The notes: generated by a model not told the origin, from the letters alone. DNA of 44,440 bases from Candidatus Jorgensenbacteria bacterium GW2011_GWB1_50_10 (GCA_001004105.1 LCQK01000005.1:1-44440); one strand, 5' to 3'. Positions 1-9,132 are shown, counted from the stretch's first letter. Translations and numbers: made by a program.

Positions 1-294
1 CGCACAGTCGCGTACACCATGACCCCGAGCGGCAGTTCATGGAGCGTACAAATCAGCAACCTTCAACCCGGCACATACTACCTGAACGTCGGCGTAGAAA
101 CAACGCTCGGCACACAATGGGCACTATCCGTAATGAAAATGAGCTTCATCAACGCAGCGGTCGTAAACATTCAAGGAGGCAGCAGCGGAAACGGAAACTG
201 GTATGACTGGTTCACGCCAATCCGTGACTTCGGAATAATCCTCGCAATCGTCGGACTCGTAGCAACGTTCTACTCGATGCCTCGAAAACCGTAA
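1..294 (+). CDS. C-terminal end of a membrane-anchored surface protein (partial)
   Basis: The reading frame is open from base 1, so the gene starts before the window and the ATG at 19 is internal. The visible part holds the end of a beta-rich extracellular domain (GTYYLNVGVETTLGTQWAL), a short linker, one membrane helix (FGIILAIVGLVATFYS) and a basic tail (MPRKP). This end aligns by eye with the C-terminus of the protein at 31932-34157 (WFLNIGVTTSTGTIWGL, then helix, then PRRM). It is therefore probably another member of that Ig-repeat surface family. It sits just upstream of a second, smaller relative. Function beyond surface display is unknown. Confidence 0.7.
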   Translation, partial: RTVAYTMTPSGSSWSVQISNLQPGTYYLNVGVETTLGTQWALSVMKMSFINAAVVNIQGGSSGNGNWYDWFTPIRDFGIILAIVGLVATFYSMPRKP

Positions 295-318
295 CCCCGA
301 ATATAGGTGATTGCGGAA

Positions 319-1236
319 ATGTCTAGCACCGGAACTTTGAGGGCAGCGCAGGTTCTACTGCTGTTTTTAGGTTTCGGTGTTATGCTATTGGGAGCGTTTT
401 TTCCAGTAATTAACACTTTCGTGACTCAGGCAGTTATCAACGTTGGTGGGGGTGCTGCCCCGCAAATCACGGTGAACTCGCAGGCAAGTGCGCTAACAAT
501 TCAGTGTATCTCATCAGGGGCAACATGCGTAACGGTTACTGTCAAAGGGTCAGGCTTCACATCAGGCGGTCAAGTTTCCGTAATCCAGTACGATGCTGGC
601 CGGGTCACGAAAACACACTCAACGGGATACCATTCAGCCGACTTTTCTACAGGAGTCACCTTTGAAATATGGTCCGGGTCCGATAAAGCCATAATCAATG
701 CCGTTGACCAGTCCACAAACAAGCAAAGCAACGATGTTCTATTAACCATCACGCAGTACGGCACACCACAATTCGGAACAACCGTCACAATGGAAGACGG
801 AACAGGGCAAACCTTCACGCTGTTCACAACCAGCAACGTTCAAGCCAAGAGTCCCCTATACTTCAGAGTCGCAGTCACACAGGGCGCGAGCAGCGTACAA
901 TCAATGATGTTAACGAACTATCCGCAAGGCAACATCAACGGACTAGCAACAACCCCACTAACAAGAGGGGCCGCCCCGCAAGGTTCCCACTTTCCATCAG
1001 ACCAAAACAGTTGGTATGGTTCGCTTACCCTAGCGCCAGGAACTTATATTGTCCAAATCAAAATAAATCCGACTTCGGGCACCCCATTCTATGTTATCAG
1101 TATTCTCGGATATGTCGGTGTACCCGCCCCGTACGATACCGGCTACGTAGCTGGAACCGGAATAATGCTCGTCGGAGCCATCATCACGCTGTCTGCCGCT
1201 TTCGCTATCCCGTCTAGGAGAAGTGGTATGCCATGA
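319..1236 (+). CDS. Membrane-anchored surface protein, about 305 aa
   Basis: I prefer the ATG at 319 because aggtga lies 8 bases upstream; the track start is the GTG at 307. An N-terminal hydrophobic segment (VLLLFLGFGVMLLGAFF) is followed by a beta-rich, Thr/Ser/Gly-rich ectodomain with a Cys pair (CISSGATC). A C-terminal helix (GTGIMLVGAIITLSAAFAI) and a basic tail (PSRRSG) follow. The two-helix layout and the LAPGTYIVQIKINPTSGTPFYV segment resemble the ends of the proteins at 1-294 and 31932-34157. It overlaps the next gene by 4 bases (ATGA), so the two are probably translated together. No enzymatic motif is visible. Confidence 0.75.
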   Translation: MSSTGTLRAAQVLLLFLGFGVMLLGAFFPVINTFVTQAVINVGGGAAPQITVNSQASALTIQCISSGATCVTVTVKGSGFTSGGQVSVIQYDAGRVTKTHSTGYHSADFSTGVTFEIWSGSDKAIINAVDQSTNKQSNDVLLTITQYGTPQFGTTVTMEDGTGQTFTLFTTSNVQAKSPLYFRVAVTQGASSVQSMMLTNYPQGNINGLATTPLTRGAAPQGSHFPSDQNSWYGSLTLAPGTYIVQIKINPTSGTPFYVISILGYVGVPAPYDTGYVAGTGIMLVGAIITLSAAFAIPSRRSGMP

Positions 1237-1577
1237 TGCACCCTCGTAGAATTAATCTGCCAGTCCTACTGGTCAGTTTGCTCCTGCTCGCGGCAGCAGT
1301 ATTCTTCTTCATCAACCCGCCCGTACAGTCGCAGGCAATAATTGAAATTGCTGGAACAGCAACCACCGCAACCTCGACAGCAAGCCAGACAAGTTCCACT
1401 CAGACAACCACGTACACGAGCGGCTCATCCACGTACACCAACACGTACACATCAACCTCAACCACGACAACCAACCCACCGCCCACAACAGCCCCGGCAT
1501 GGTGGTTTTACGTGGTCGTCAGCATATTCGCGGTGACTGGCGCGATTTTATTGGTTAAAGGGACCGGATTAATGTAA
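1233..1577 (+). CDS. Short Thr/Ser-stalk membrane protein
   Basis: A 114-aa protein with an N-terminal helix (LPVLLVSLLLLAAAVFFFI), a stalk of about 55 residues made almost only of Thr and Ser (STYTNTYTSTSTTTTNPP), then a second helix (WWFYVVVSIFAVTGAILLV). The stalk is a likely O-glycosylation target. The start ATG overlaps the stop of the previous gene. Similar stalks occur in at least seven other proteins of the window. No folded domain is recognisable, so it may act as a spacer or anchor subunit for its upstream partner. Confidence 0.7.
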   Translation: MMHPRRINLPVLLVSLLLLAAAVFFFINPPVQSQAIIEIAGTATTATSTASQTSSTQTTTYTSGSSTYTNTYTSTSTTTTNPPPTTAPAWWFYVVVSIFAVTGAILLVKGTGLM

Positions 1578-1642
1578 TCTGAAATGGTTAGTAAACGATA
1601 AGAACGTAAGCGGGGTTATCTACGGTTGTCGGGTAGGATGAT

Positions 1643-4021
1643 TTGCGGCTGGCATACCGAAAACTCATCTTGTACAGCCTACTGGTCTTAACCATCATCC
1701 TAATCCCAGCCACTCCGCAACCTCAAACCCAAACCACGAACACACCAACAAGCGGTTCCAGTAACCTGCCGAAGATTCCAGAGCACCAGAACTTCTGGGA
1801 CTTACTGCCAACAATCAAAACATGGCTGGAGAATCTGGGTAAGGATACTGCCCGTTGGTATCCACAATTAGGGTACATGCAACCCGTTTACGCGGCGACA
1901 AATTTCACGAATGGGTTTGAAGCCAACAACTTTGATTTGTGGACTGATGGTGGAACAACAACATGGCAAATAGGTACTAGCTCAGTACCGGGAGCACCAT
2001 GGGCACCACATGCTGGAACATATATGGCTTATTGTGATGGAACTCATGATGGGGATTTAATATCAGACAACATTAATTTGTCAAGTGTTACAACATCATT
2101 TGTTGTTGATTTTTGGTATATGGATGATGATATTGACCCAGCAGATACTTCGGATTTATACTATTACGATGGTGCTTCGTATGATTTAATAGCTGACCTC
2201 AACTCTGCGACAGAGGATACATGGCTCCATTATCAACAGACAGTTACAGATTCTCAATATTTCAAATCCAATTTCCGAATTGACTTTAAAGAATCTGCTG
2301 GTAGTGGAGAAGTTTTATTTGTAGACGATGTTCTAGTAACATCAAGCGCAGGTAATCCTGTCAGTTTAAGCGACTCAGCGAAATTGACCGATACGTTGCC
2401 GTACAAGTTTGTTGGCAAACGATTATCTGAAGCCAATAATCTCATAGACCAATTATTCAAAGGACAACCGAGAACGAACGCTGACATGTTAACTGTAACT
2501 GATTCAATTCTCAAGAATGCGGGAAAACCATTCACCGATGTCATGAACTTGCTTGATTCAATTCAAGTAGGCAACATGAAACCGCTCAGCGAATTCATAA
2601 ACCTGATTGATGCTTTAACCGCTCAGAAAGGTGGTGGTGGACAGAGCAACCCAGTAAGTCTCGCAGACGCGTTGAACCTAGTCGATTCCTTACTGAAGGG
2701 AAGCGAAACAACAATAACAGAGTTCCTAACTCTAACAGATAATGTTCAACTTAGCAACCTGAAACCGTTAACGGCCACCGTAACATTCATCGACGTTCTA
2801 GGACACGCCGTTCTTAAACCATTACCAGAAACACTAACCCTCTCAGACGTTCTATCGGTCAAATTCGTCGGACAACGAGGATTATCCGACACGCTAACAC
2901 TGATTGACTTGTTAGGTCGTGACATCGGCAAACTCCTATCGGGCACGGTTAATGTTGCTGATGCGTTGAACTTCAAATTTGTGGGCACACGCACTCTATC
3001 TGAAATTCTATCCCTGTCAGACTCGTTGGTGCTTGCGACGGGGAAGTTTCCAAGCGATGTACTGAATCTTGTTGACTCACTCAGTTCACGTTTCAGTGGA
3101 ACCCGCAGTCTCTCAGACATCATTACACTCGTCGATACTTTGACTACGCAATTCACTGGCACACGCCAGCTCTCAGACATACTCAACCTAACCCACGCAG
3201 TAAGTATGGGGAAGTTGCTCACCGCGAATATTGCAGACACATTAGCCCTAACGGAATTTTTATCGTTCAGGTTCGTGGGAGCCAGACCCCTAACCGACAT
3301 AGTTAGTCTGCAAGATTTACTTTCACGAGGACATCAAAACCCGCGTTCAATCACCGACGCCCTTAATTTGCTTGATTCAATTCTGAAGAACTCGGGAACC
3401 GCTTTCACTTTTACTGAAACGTTAAATTTGAATGATGCGGTATTCTACCAGTTCGCTGGCTCACGCCCACTCAACGACGCTCTAAACATAATCGGTCTAC
3501 TGACCGCGCAAAGCAGCGCCTCGCAAGCGTACACGCGCTCACTCACAGACATTCAAACTTTGGTTAATTTGCTCTCTGCGATATTCACCACTACCTCTAC
3601 TGATGACCCCAGTGGCATGATACTTACTAGCACTGGCTCAACAAGCTCAACAACAACCGTAACAAAAACCACTACCACGCCCTTCTTCGGTAACCTCACA
3701 ACCCTCATAAACCCGCCCTCATACGGCGTGTGGCCTATTGCACTAATCCTCAGCCTCGGAATATTCGCCATAACCATGCAATACGGCATTCCAGAACTAT
3801 ACAACAAGAAAAGATGGCTCATCACCCTCACACCACTAATCCTACTGTTCGGCTTGATGACCTACGTCAGATTATTCAGCGGATTAAGCGACGACGCGAA
3901 GTGGGAGTCAACGATTGCGTGGGGCATACTCTTAGCACCCTTAGTCGTTTCCAGCCTAATCACAATTTACTTGAACGTGTCAAAAGTCAGCCTTGAAGAG
4001 TTGCGTCAGGAAAATGTTTAA
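1643..4021 (+). CDS. Giant surface protein with LSD-type repeats (paralogue 1)
   Basis: A 792-aa protein starting at TTG with gtaggatga upstream. It has a signal segment (ILYSLLVLTIILIPATP), a short conserved domain (LPKIPEHQNFWDLLP) shared with the proteins at 14716 and 27328, and a jelly-roll-like beta domain at about residues 90-230 (NGFEANNFDLWTDGG to VLFVDDVLV). Some fifteen or more imperfect units of about 20-25 residues follow, of the form LSDxLxLxDxL, often with FVGxR between them. The protein ends in a Thr/Ser stretch and three C-terminal helices. The repeats resemble those of large secreted thaumarchaeal proteins. An adhesin or cell-coat fibre is the likely role. It overlaps the next gene by 8 bases. 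Confidence 0.8.
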   Translation: MRLAYRKLILYSLLVLTIILIPATPQPQTQTTNTPTSGSSNLPKIPEHQNFWDLLPTIKTWLENLGKDTARWYPQLGYMQPVYAATNFTNGFEANNFDLWTDGGTTTWQIGTSSVPGAPWAPHAGTYMAYCDGTHDGDLISDNINLSSVTTSFVVDFWYMDDDIDPADTSDLYYYDGASYDLIADLNSATEDTWLHYQQTVTDSQYFKSNFRIDFKESAGSGEVLFVDDVLVTSSAGNPVSLSDSAKLTDTLPYKFVGKRLSEANNLIDQLFKGQPRTNADMLTVTDSILKNAGKPFTDVMNLLDSIQVGNMKPLSEFINLIDALTAQKGGGGQSNPVSLADALNLVDSLLKGSETTITEFLTLTDNVQLSNLKPLTATVTFIDVLGHAVLKPLPETLTLSDVLSVKFVGQRGLSDTLTLIDLLGRDIGKLLSGTVNVADALNFKFVGTRTLSEILSLSDSLVLATGKFPSDVLNLVDSLSSRFSGTRSLSDIITLVDTLTTQFTGTRQLSDILNLTHAVSMGKLLTANIADTLALTEFLSFRFVGARPLTDIVSLQDLLSRGHQNPRSITDALNLLDSILKNSGTAFTFTETLNLNDAVFYQFAGSRPLNDALNIIGLLTAQSSASQAYTRSLTDIQTLVNLLSAIFTTTSTDDPSGMILTSTGSTSSTTTVTKTTTTPFFGNLTTLINPPSYGVWPIALILSLGIFAITMQYGIPELYNKKRWLITLTPLILLFGLMTYVRLFSGLSDDAKWESTIAWGILLAPLVVSSLITIYLNVSKVSLEELRQENV

Positions 4022-5120
4022 GCACAATTTTCTCATCATCATATTACTTTCAGTAATCACAATAGGCTCCGCTCAATCCGCGTACGCTGACTCATATTTG
4101 CTAAACGTGAACTCGGTTTGCATGATTCAAACGCGAGCAGTAGCTTGTAGTCCAAGTATCCCGGGGGCTGATGTAGGCAACCACATAGTTTACGCGTACA
4201 ACGCTCAGGAACCCGTTGGCACTCCGATTAATCTTTGGGTTACCACTCCGAGTTATGCTGGAATGCCGCAAGGCACACGATGGAACCTTGATGGGTACTA
4301 TTTGAATGGTGTTTGGAACGCGAACGTTTCCAGCTTCGTCCTAGTCATGGATAAGAACTACAATGCCACTTGGCAATGGCGTCAAGAGGTCAACTTGACC
4401 TTAACATCAAACTACGGTTCACCAACGCTCACCGGGGGCGGATGGATTCCAGTTGGAGGCCAAAAAGAAATCTCAGCAGAACAGATTTTCTTCATCGCAA
4501 ACGTGCAGTACATTTTCATGAAGTGGCTCGTGCAAACAGGAAATGCTTCTATGACTAATCCTAATTCGCCAACAACAACGGTGACGATAAACAATGTGCC
4601 GACGATTCAAGCGGTATATCAAATTGTTAACGCGTCCATGACGAACACGTACACGACAACAATTACCACGATAATTAGCGGCTCAACGGTTACCACGACG
4701 AGCACAGGCATATTCTCTCACAATCAAGTGACGGTGCAACTGCAAATCCAAGATTCCTCTATGAACCCGAGTCTACTCGCGAACGCGAACGTCACAGTCC
4801 TCGATGATGCTGGGCAGCGGGTTTGGAGGGGATTAACAGACCAGTCAGGTTTCACGGCGCAGTTCCAAGTCAACCCAACATTGATTTACACCGTGCAAGT
4901 CCAATATCTCGGAAGAAACTACGCTACACGCCAACAGTTCACTACGACCGGCACGTATCCCGTAGACATTGCTGGTTCTAACCCGTTAATTTCGTTACAA
5001 GCCGTCGCACCGTGGATTATCCCGATACTCGTCATCAGTATCGTTGTAATCGCGCTAATCTACTATCTTTCAAGCCGACGAGGACCAAGCAAACCGCACG
5101 TCGAGTGGGTAAGTCGATGA
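4014..5120 (+). CDS. Secreted beta-domain protein with C-terminal anchor
   Basis: The track start (TTG 3993) lies inside the previous gene. ATG 4014 gives a clean signal peptide, MFKHNFLIIILLSVITIGSAQSAYA, and an 8-base overlap with the upstream stop. The ectodomain is beta-rich and contains a short Thr/Ser segment (TNTYTTTITTIISGST). A carboxypeptidase-regulatory/CnaB-like domain follows at about residues 235-315 (NANVTVLDDAGQRVWRGLTDQSG). A final helix (PWIIPILVISIVVIALIYYL) and a basic tail end the protein. It ends in an ATGA overlap with the next gene. A cell-surface structural role is likely. Confidence 0.75.
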   Translation: MFKHNFLIIILLSVITIGSAQSAYADSYLLNVNSVCMIQTRAVACSPSIPGADVGNHIVYAYNAQEPVGTPINLWVTTPSYAGMPQGTRWNLDGYYLNGVWNANVSSFVLVMDKNYNATWQWRQEVNLTLTSNYGSPTLTGGGWIPVGGQKEISAEQIFFIANVQYIFMKWLVQTGNASMTNPNSPTTTVTINNVPTIQAVYQIVNASMTNTYTTTITTIISGSTVTTTSTGIFSHNQVTVQLQIQDSSMNPSLLANANVTVLDDAGQRVWRGLTDQSGFTAQFQVNPTLIYTVQVQYLGRNYATRQQFTTTGTYPVDIAGSNPLISLQAVAPWIIPILVISIVVIALIYYLSSRRGPSKPHVEWVSR

Positions 5121-5386
5121 GAATTCTATCAGACATGGGTACGGCAACACTCCTAACATTTGCGACTGGAGTAGTTATCTTTGCTACTGAGCGGCTTGGA
5201 CTTACGATGACATATCTCCTATCTCCGTTCCCGTTCTTGACGATGCCTGAAACTTTGCTCTTGCTGGTTTTTGCAGCGTGGACTGTTTGGTTCCTGATTC
5301 TGATTATTGCCCCGTTCTTCCGTAAGCCATTTATATCATCTCGTCATGATGGTGATTCAGTGGCTCAGCGTGGCGCGGACATTTAG
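5117..5386 (+). CDS. Two-helix membrane protein, paralogue of the 38.8-kb protein
   Basis: ATG 5117 overlaps the previous stop (ATGA); the track start at 5012 is inside the upstream gene. The 89-aa product has two helices (TATLLTFATGVVIFATERLGL and ETLLLLVFAAWTVWFLILIIAPF). The block TGVVIFATERLG...PFPFLTMPETLLLLVFAAW matches TGIMLFTFERLG...PLAFLTLGETLFLLFFGIW in the C-terminal half of the protein at 38815-39279. The two are clearly paralogous. The family is unknown. Its 3' end overlaps the promoter and start of the next gene. Confidence 0.7.
   Translation: MRILSDMGTATLLTFATGVVIFATERLGLTMTYLLSPFPFLTMPETLLLLVFAAWTVWFLILIIAPFFRKPFISSRHDGDSVAQRGADI
5340..5353. promoter_or_regulatory. TCATGA palindrome (site 1)
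   Basis: CTCGTCATGATGGT matches the recurring consensus ATCRTCATGAYGAT. It lies just after a TATA-like tttatat (5330-5336) and at the start region of the gene beginning near 5346. It also falls within the 3' end of the upstream coding sequence. Confidence 0.6.
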
Positions 5387-5909
5387 GCTTTACATTCAAC
5401 CCATTGTTCTCGGTGCTGTTTTCTTCGTTGCCGCAATCGCAATCTACGCGACCGTCTGGAATCTCATCATAATGTACAACGTTTTCCCGTCCACGCCCGT
5501 TTCCGCATCGGGCATGGTCACCGTCACCACTTTCCTGTTAACCACTTCAACGTTCATAACGAACCAGACAACTACGACTGAAGCAACTACTACGAAAATC
5601 TCGAATCAGACCACAACCACAGTTCTAAATGAAACCGTAACTGCAACCCGATGTCCAGCAGGCGTAACCTCATGCGCGGGCACAGGCGAGTCCGTAGTTG
5701 TCGTCGTAAATCGGCCAATCATTAACACGCCAAACTTCAAACTCGGACAAATGCCAATCTATGTTAGCTCAATGAATCCACCTTCATTAAATTTCTATCA
5801 CGAAACCTTCTACAGTGCGGTCGCTATTATCTGCACAGTTTACACGGTCACAAGCATTCTTAGTAATCAGAAGAAGATGAAACTACAACAAAGGAGGTTC
5901 GCTCGTTGA
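5346..5909 (+). CDS. Two-helix membrane protein with Thr-rich extracellular loop
   Basis: The promoter inside the preceding gene (tttatat at 5330-5336, then the palindrome) argues against the track start at 5307. ATG 5346/5349 or GTG 5370 are better; a start site about 25 bases after the TATA box favours 5370. The product has an N-terminal helix (LGAVFFVAAIAIYATVWNLIIMY), a Thr/Asn-rich loop (TTTEATTTKISNQTTTT), a small Cys pair (CPAGVTSC) and a C-terminal helix (AVAIICTVYTVTSIL). It overlaps the next gene by 4 bases (TTGA). Function is unknown. Confidence 0.65.
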   Translation: MMVIQWLSVARTFRLYIQPIVLGAVFFVAAIAIYATVWNLIIMYNVFPSTPVSASGMVTVTTFLLTTSTFITNQTTTTEATTTKISNQTTTTVLNETVTATRCPAGVTSCAGTGESVVVVVNRPIINTPNFKLGQMPIYVSSMNPPSLNFYHETFYSAVAIICTVYTVTSILSNQKKMKLQQRRFAR

Positions 5910-6385
5910 GTGAAGGCGCGGATGAATTGAAGGTTACCTGTCCGAAATGCCAAAGTCATCTAGCGGTTCCATTGCCGAAATCTCAAAACCAAAGCATACC
6001 GTTAACAGGTCGGAACCGCATATTATGGTTCATGATTGGCTTCGCATGTTTCGCGATAATGGCGGTGTACCTAGCCGCGACTGGTGGATTGGACAGCACA
6101 ATTCTGTTGTTAACGTTGCCCGGAATTTTTGTCCCCCTTCTGATTGGTCAGTGGAAAACGCGAACTTTCGACGCGGCAACCCATAAACTTTGGGAGTGGG
6201 TGGGAAAACTGTCATGGCTCGGATTAATCTCAATGCTGGCCTTAAGCTTCAGTGTCCCATTAATATTTCTGGTTCTAGGACTGAGCATCATCGGAGTACC
6301 ATTCATCGCACTCAACATCGGAACATGGATGCTCGCACGACTAAGACGGAAACCCACAAAAATCCTACAAGTACAACCACAGTGA
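5906..6385 (+). CDS. Membrane protein with a CPKC knuckle
   Basis: Starts at a TTG overlapping the previous stop. The N-terminus has one zinc-knuckle half (CPKCQSHLAVPLP) with no second Cys pair visible. Three to four helices follow (ILWFMIGFACFAIMAVYLAA, STILLLTLPGIFVPLLIG, LGLISMLALSFSVPLIFLVLGLSIIGVPF). The family is not recognised. It is followed directly by the sugar-nucleotide gene block. Confidence 0.65.
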   Translation: MSEGADELKVTCPKCQSHLAVPLPKSQNQSIPLTGRNRILWFMIGFACFAIMAVYLAATGGLDSTILLLTLPGIFVPLLIGQWKTRTFDAATHKLWEWVGKLSWLGLISMLALSFSVPLIFLVLGLSIIGVPFIALNIGTWMLARLRRKPTKILQVQPQ

Positions 6386-6396
6386 GGCCGATTGCC

Positions 6397-7362
6397 TTGA
6401 AGATTTTGGTTTGTGGTGGTTGTGGTTTTATCGGGTCACATTTCGCGAACTTTCTCAAGAAGAAGGGGCACTACGTTCGGGTCGCAGACAATAGACCGCG
6501 CGGCGAATGTTACCTACCGCTCTTAGCGGATGAGGTGTGGAATTATGACTTACGTGGACCAACAATTGCTTCAATCGCCGTTACAGAAATGGATTGGGTT
6601 TTCCAATTCGCGAGTAACATGGGAGGCATGGGTTACCTTTCCTATACTAACGCTCCAATTATGCGTGACAACGCCTTAATCAATCTCAATGTTCTCGAAG
6701 CCGCGAAACAGGAAGGAATAAAACGAATTCTTTTTAGCAGCAGCGCGTGCATCTACAGTCATCTATTAGAAACGAAACCCAATGTGGTCCCGCTTAAGGA
6801 GTCCGACGCGCTACCAGCTTGGCCGGAATTATCTTACGGTTGGGAAAAACTATTCTCTGAATTTCTCTATCGAAGTTACGCTAAAGATTACGGCATGTCA
6901 GTTCGCATTGCTCGTCTACATAACGTGTACGGCACACACTCAGAATTCAAAAACGGACGAGAAAAAGCGCCAGCGGCTTTGTGCCGGAAAGTTGCTGAAG
7001 CTGAGAGTGGTGACGCAATAACTGTTTGGGGTGACGGGAAACAGACACGCAGTTTCTTATATGTTGACGATTGTGTTGAGGGGTTATGGCGTTTGATGAA
7101 CTCAAAATACGATAAGCCTTTGAATATTGGCAGCAACGAACTCACCACGATTAATAACCTCGCCAAATTAGCCATAGCCGCTTCAGGGAAGAAACTCCGA
7201 ATCAAGCATGACTTGACAAAACCACAGGGCGTACGTGGCCGGAACGCCGACTTGACATTGATGAAGAAAATGCTGCGTTGGCAACCAGAAACAACCTTAG
7301 CAGAAGGTGTGCCGAAGCTCTACGAGTGGGTTGAGCAGCAAGTGGTGAAGGCGGTAGCATAG
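6397..7362 (+). CDS. GDP-mannose 3,5-epimerase-like SDR enzyme
   Basis: The track start (6190) lies inside the previous gene. TTG 6397 gives MKILVCGGCGFIGSHFAN and has gtgagg about 9 bases upstream; GTG 6382 (a GTGA overlap) is the alternative. The Rossmann motif GGCGFIGSH binds NAD. The plant GME signature is strikingly complete: NMGGMGY, SSSACIY with the catalytic Cys near residue 118, SYGWEK (Tyr-x3-Lys), the acid/base Lys in GREKAPAALCRK, and WGDGKQTRSF. The known family converts GDP-D-mannose to GDP-L-galactose or gulose. It opens a block of glycan genes and probably supplies an unusual nucleotide sugar in the cytoplasm. The exact product cannot be read from sequence. Confidence 0.88.
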   Translation: MKILVCGGCGFIGSHFANFLKKKGHYVRVADNRPRGECYLPLLADEVWNYDLRGPTIASIAVTEMDWVFQFASNMGGMGYLSYTNAPIMRDNALINLNVLEAAKQEGIKRILFSSSACIYSHLLETKPNVVPLKESDALPAWPELSYGWEKLFSEFLYRSYAKDYGMSVRIARLHNVYGTHSEFKNGREKAPAALCRKVAEAESGDAITVWGDGKQTRSFLYVDDCVEGLWRLMNSKYDKPLNIGSNELTTINNLAKLAIAASGKKLRIKHDLTKPQGVRGRNADLTLMKKMLRWQPETTLAEGVPKLYEWVEQQVVKAVA

Positions 7363-7381
7363 GCGACGGACGCTGCCCCTA

Positions 7382-8113
7382 GTGTCTGTTATAATTCCGA
7401 CGTTGAACGAGGCCGAGTTCGTATCACCACTCATTAAAGCCCTTAACCGTCAGACTTTCCAAGACTTCGAGGTTCTAATAGTTGATGGAGGAAAACATGG
7501 ACCGAGCGTTGATGATACTGTTTCCATCGCTCGAAAAATGGGGGTGCACGTTATTGCCGCAACTTTTCAAAGTGTTTCCGAAGCACGTTCAATCGGCATG
7601 ACTAATGCTTACGGCAATTTGCTGGTCTTTACTGAAGCTGATACATTACCACCGTCAAATTGGTTGCAATTAATTATCAACGAATTCGACGATGCAACCA
7701 TAGCGGTTGCTGGTGCGGGTGTACCATTTGATGCATCGAGCCTTGTTTGTTTGGAATATGCGATTTACAATGCACTACGAATAATCATGGGAAAGTTACC
7801 GAATCCTTTTCGTCATGTTTCAGCAAGCGCATACAATATCGTCGTCCGAAAATGGGCATATCAGAAAGTCGGCGGCTTTGAACCCGACATGCTTCCGAAC
7901 GATGATGGAATACTTGGACGCAAACTAATGTTCATTGGCAACACAAAGTTCAGCCCAAACACTGCCACATACATATCCACCCGTAGATGGCGAAAAGAAG
8001 GTTTTCTAAAAACAAACCTACATTACTTGTACGTGGCGGAAAACTTCTTGAACTTCCTAGCGCCTTTACTGGCTCCGTTGAAGAAACGGTGGGGTAGGTT
8101 CGAGAAAGCGTGA
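7382..8113 (+). CDS. Family 2 glycosyltransferase
   Basis: GTG start 19 bases after the epimerase stop. The 243-aa protein begins MSVIIPTLNEAEFVSPLIKAL, the typical GT-A fold start, with VLIVDGG near residue 35. EADTLPPSNW near residue 80 is the DxD-equivalent metal/nucleotide-sugar site. No strong membrane domain is seen beyond a mildly hydrophobic C-terminal segment (LYVAENFLNFLAPLLAPL). It should transfer a sugar from a nucleotide donor, on the cytoplasmic side. The donor may come from the neighbouring epimerase or mutase. It overlaps the next gene by 4 bases (GTGA), so they are likely co-translated. Confidence 0.85.
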   Translation: MSVIIPTLNEAEFVSPLIKALNRQTFQDFEVLIVDGGKHGPSVDDTVSIARKMGVHVIAATFQSVSEARSIGMTNAYGNLLVFTEADTLPPSNWLQLIINEFDDATIAVAGAGVPFDASSLVCLEYAIYNALRIIMGKLPNPFRHVSASAYNIVVRKWAYQKVGGFEPDMLPNDDGILGRKLMFIGNTKFSPNTATYISTRRWRKEGFLKTNLHYLYVAENFLNFLAPLLAPLKKRWGRFEKA

Positions 8114-9132
8114 GGCTAGTGCTTATCACAACAACGATTCATGTGCCGAATGTGCTTCGTTCATATCGCAGATTCGAACCCGACATGGAAATTCTCATTG
8201 CTGGTGACAGGAAAACTCCGCATGATGAAGTAAGAGTCCTAGCGAATGAAATTGGCAACGCAACGTACTTCAGCGATAAGGACCAAGAGCGAGCGGGCTA
8301 CCGTTGTTCGGAGGTTATGGGTTGGAACAAGATTATGCGCCGCAACTTCGCGTTACTCGAAGCCATACGGTCACACGCCGAAATAATAATCAGTATCGAT
8401 GATGACAATCTCCCACTGAGCAACAAACACATAACTGACTTCAACAGCTCTTTATCAACCCCGTTTGATGGGTTCAAGGCCACATCGGAAACGGGATGGG
8501 TCAATGCTGCTGAATACTTAGCTCCTAAAGTCTACTATCGTGGTTTCCCGTTCACCCAAAGAAATATTGACCATGTGCCTTCAATGGTAACTGCTGAAAA
8601 TGCTAAGGTAGGGGTAGCAAACGGTTTAACGTTAGGTGACCCTGACATCAACGCTATCGACCGTATTCTCACCCGTTCCATGACCTATCATGCTTCACCA
8701 ATTCTTGAATCTGGTTTCGTAGTTGACCAGAAATGCTTCAGCCCTTTCGACTCACAGAACACCGCGTTCAATCGTGAGTTATCACCGCTGATGATGATGC
8801 TTATCGGAGTAGGCAGGTACGATGACATTTTCGCTTCCTATATCGCTGAGCGAATAATGTGGGAAACCGACTGGCACGTACACTTTGGCAAGCCTTTTGT
8901 TTGGCAGACACGCAACCAACACAACCAGTGGATTAATTTACGGGACGAATTATTCGGCATGGAGTACACTGAGAAATTCGTTGAAGACCTGCAAACGGCA
9001 GAACTGGAAAAGAACGATATTATCGGCAATCTGCAACGTGTCTACGACCATCTCGCTAAATCCGACTACTTGCCGCAGATAGTTTTCGATATGGCACGAG
9101 CATGGCTTGAGGACTTGGAAACAGTATGCTAA
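8110..9132 (+). CDS. RGP / UDP-arabinopyranose mutase-like (GT75) protein
   Basis: A 340-aa protein starting at a GTG that overlaps the previous stop. It starts MRLVLITTTIHVPNVLRSYRRF and carries IDDDN (about residues 96-100). It also contains RGFPFTQRN, NGLTLGDPDINA, NTAFNREL, GRYDDIFASYIAERI and FGKPFVWQTRNQHNQWINL. These line up in order with plant reversibly glycosylated polypeptides (RGYPFSxRE, HGLWLNIPDYDA, NLAFDREL, GRYDDMWAGW), recalled from knowledge of the family. Plant members interconvert UDP-arabinopyranose and UDP-arabinofuranose. Here the substrate is uncertain; a nucleotide-sugar mutase or a related transferase is likely. Confidence 0.78.
   Translation: MRLVLITTTIHVPNVLRSYRRFEPDMEILIAGDRKTPHDEVRVLANEIGNATYFSDKDQERAGYRCSEVMGWNKIMRRNFALLEAIRSHAEIIISIDDDNLPLSNKHITDFNSSLSTPFDGFKATSETGWVNAAEYLAPKVYYRGFPFTQRNIDHVPSMVTAENAKVGVANGLTLGDPDINAIDRILTRSMTYHASPILESGFVVDQKCFSPFDSQNTAFNRELSPLMMMLIGVGRYDDIFASYIAERIMWETDWHVHFGKPFVWQTRNQHNQWINLRDELFGMEYTEKFVEDLQTAELEKNDIIGNLQRVYDHLAKSDYLPQIVFDMARAWLEDLETVC

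Noticed and set aside
2254-3300. Minus-strand ORFs of 96 and 184 aa inside the 1643 gene
   Set aside because: They are mirror frames of the LSD repeat codons; they have no signal or motif and the + frame has clear domain structure.
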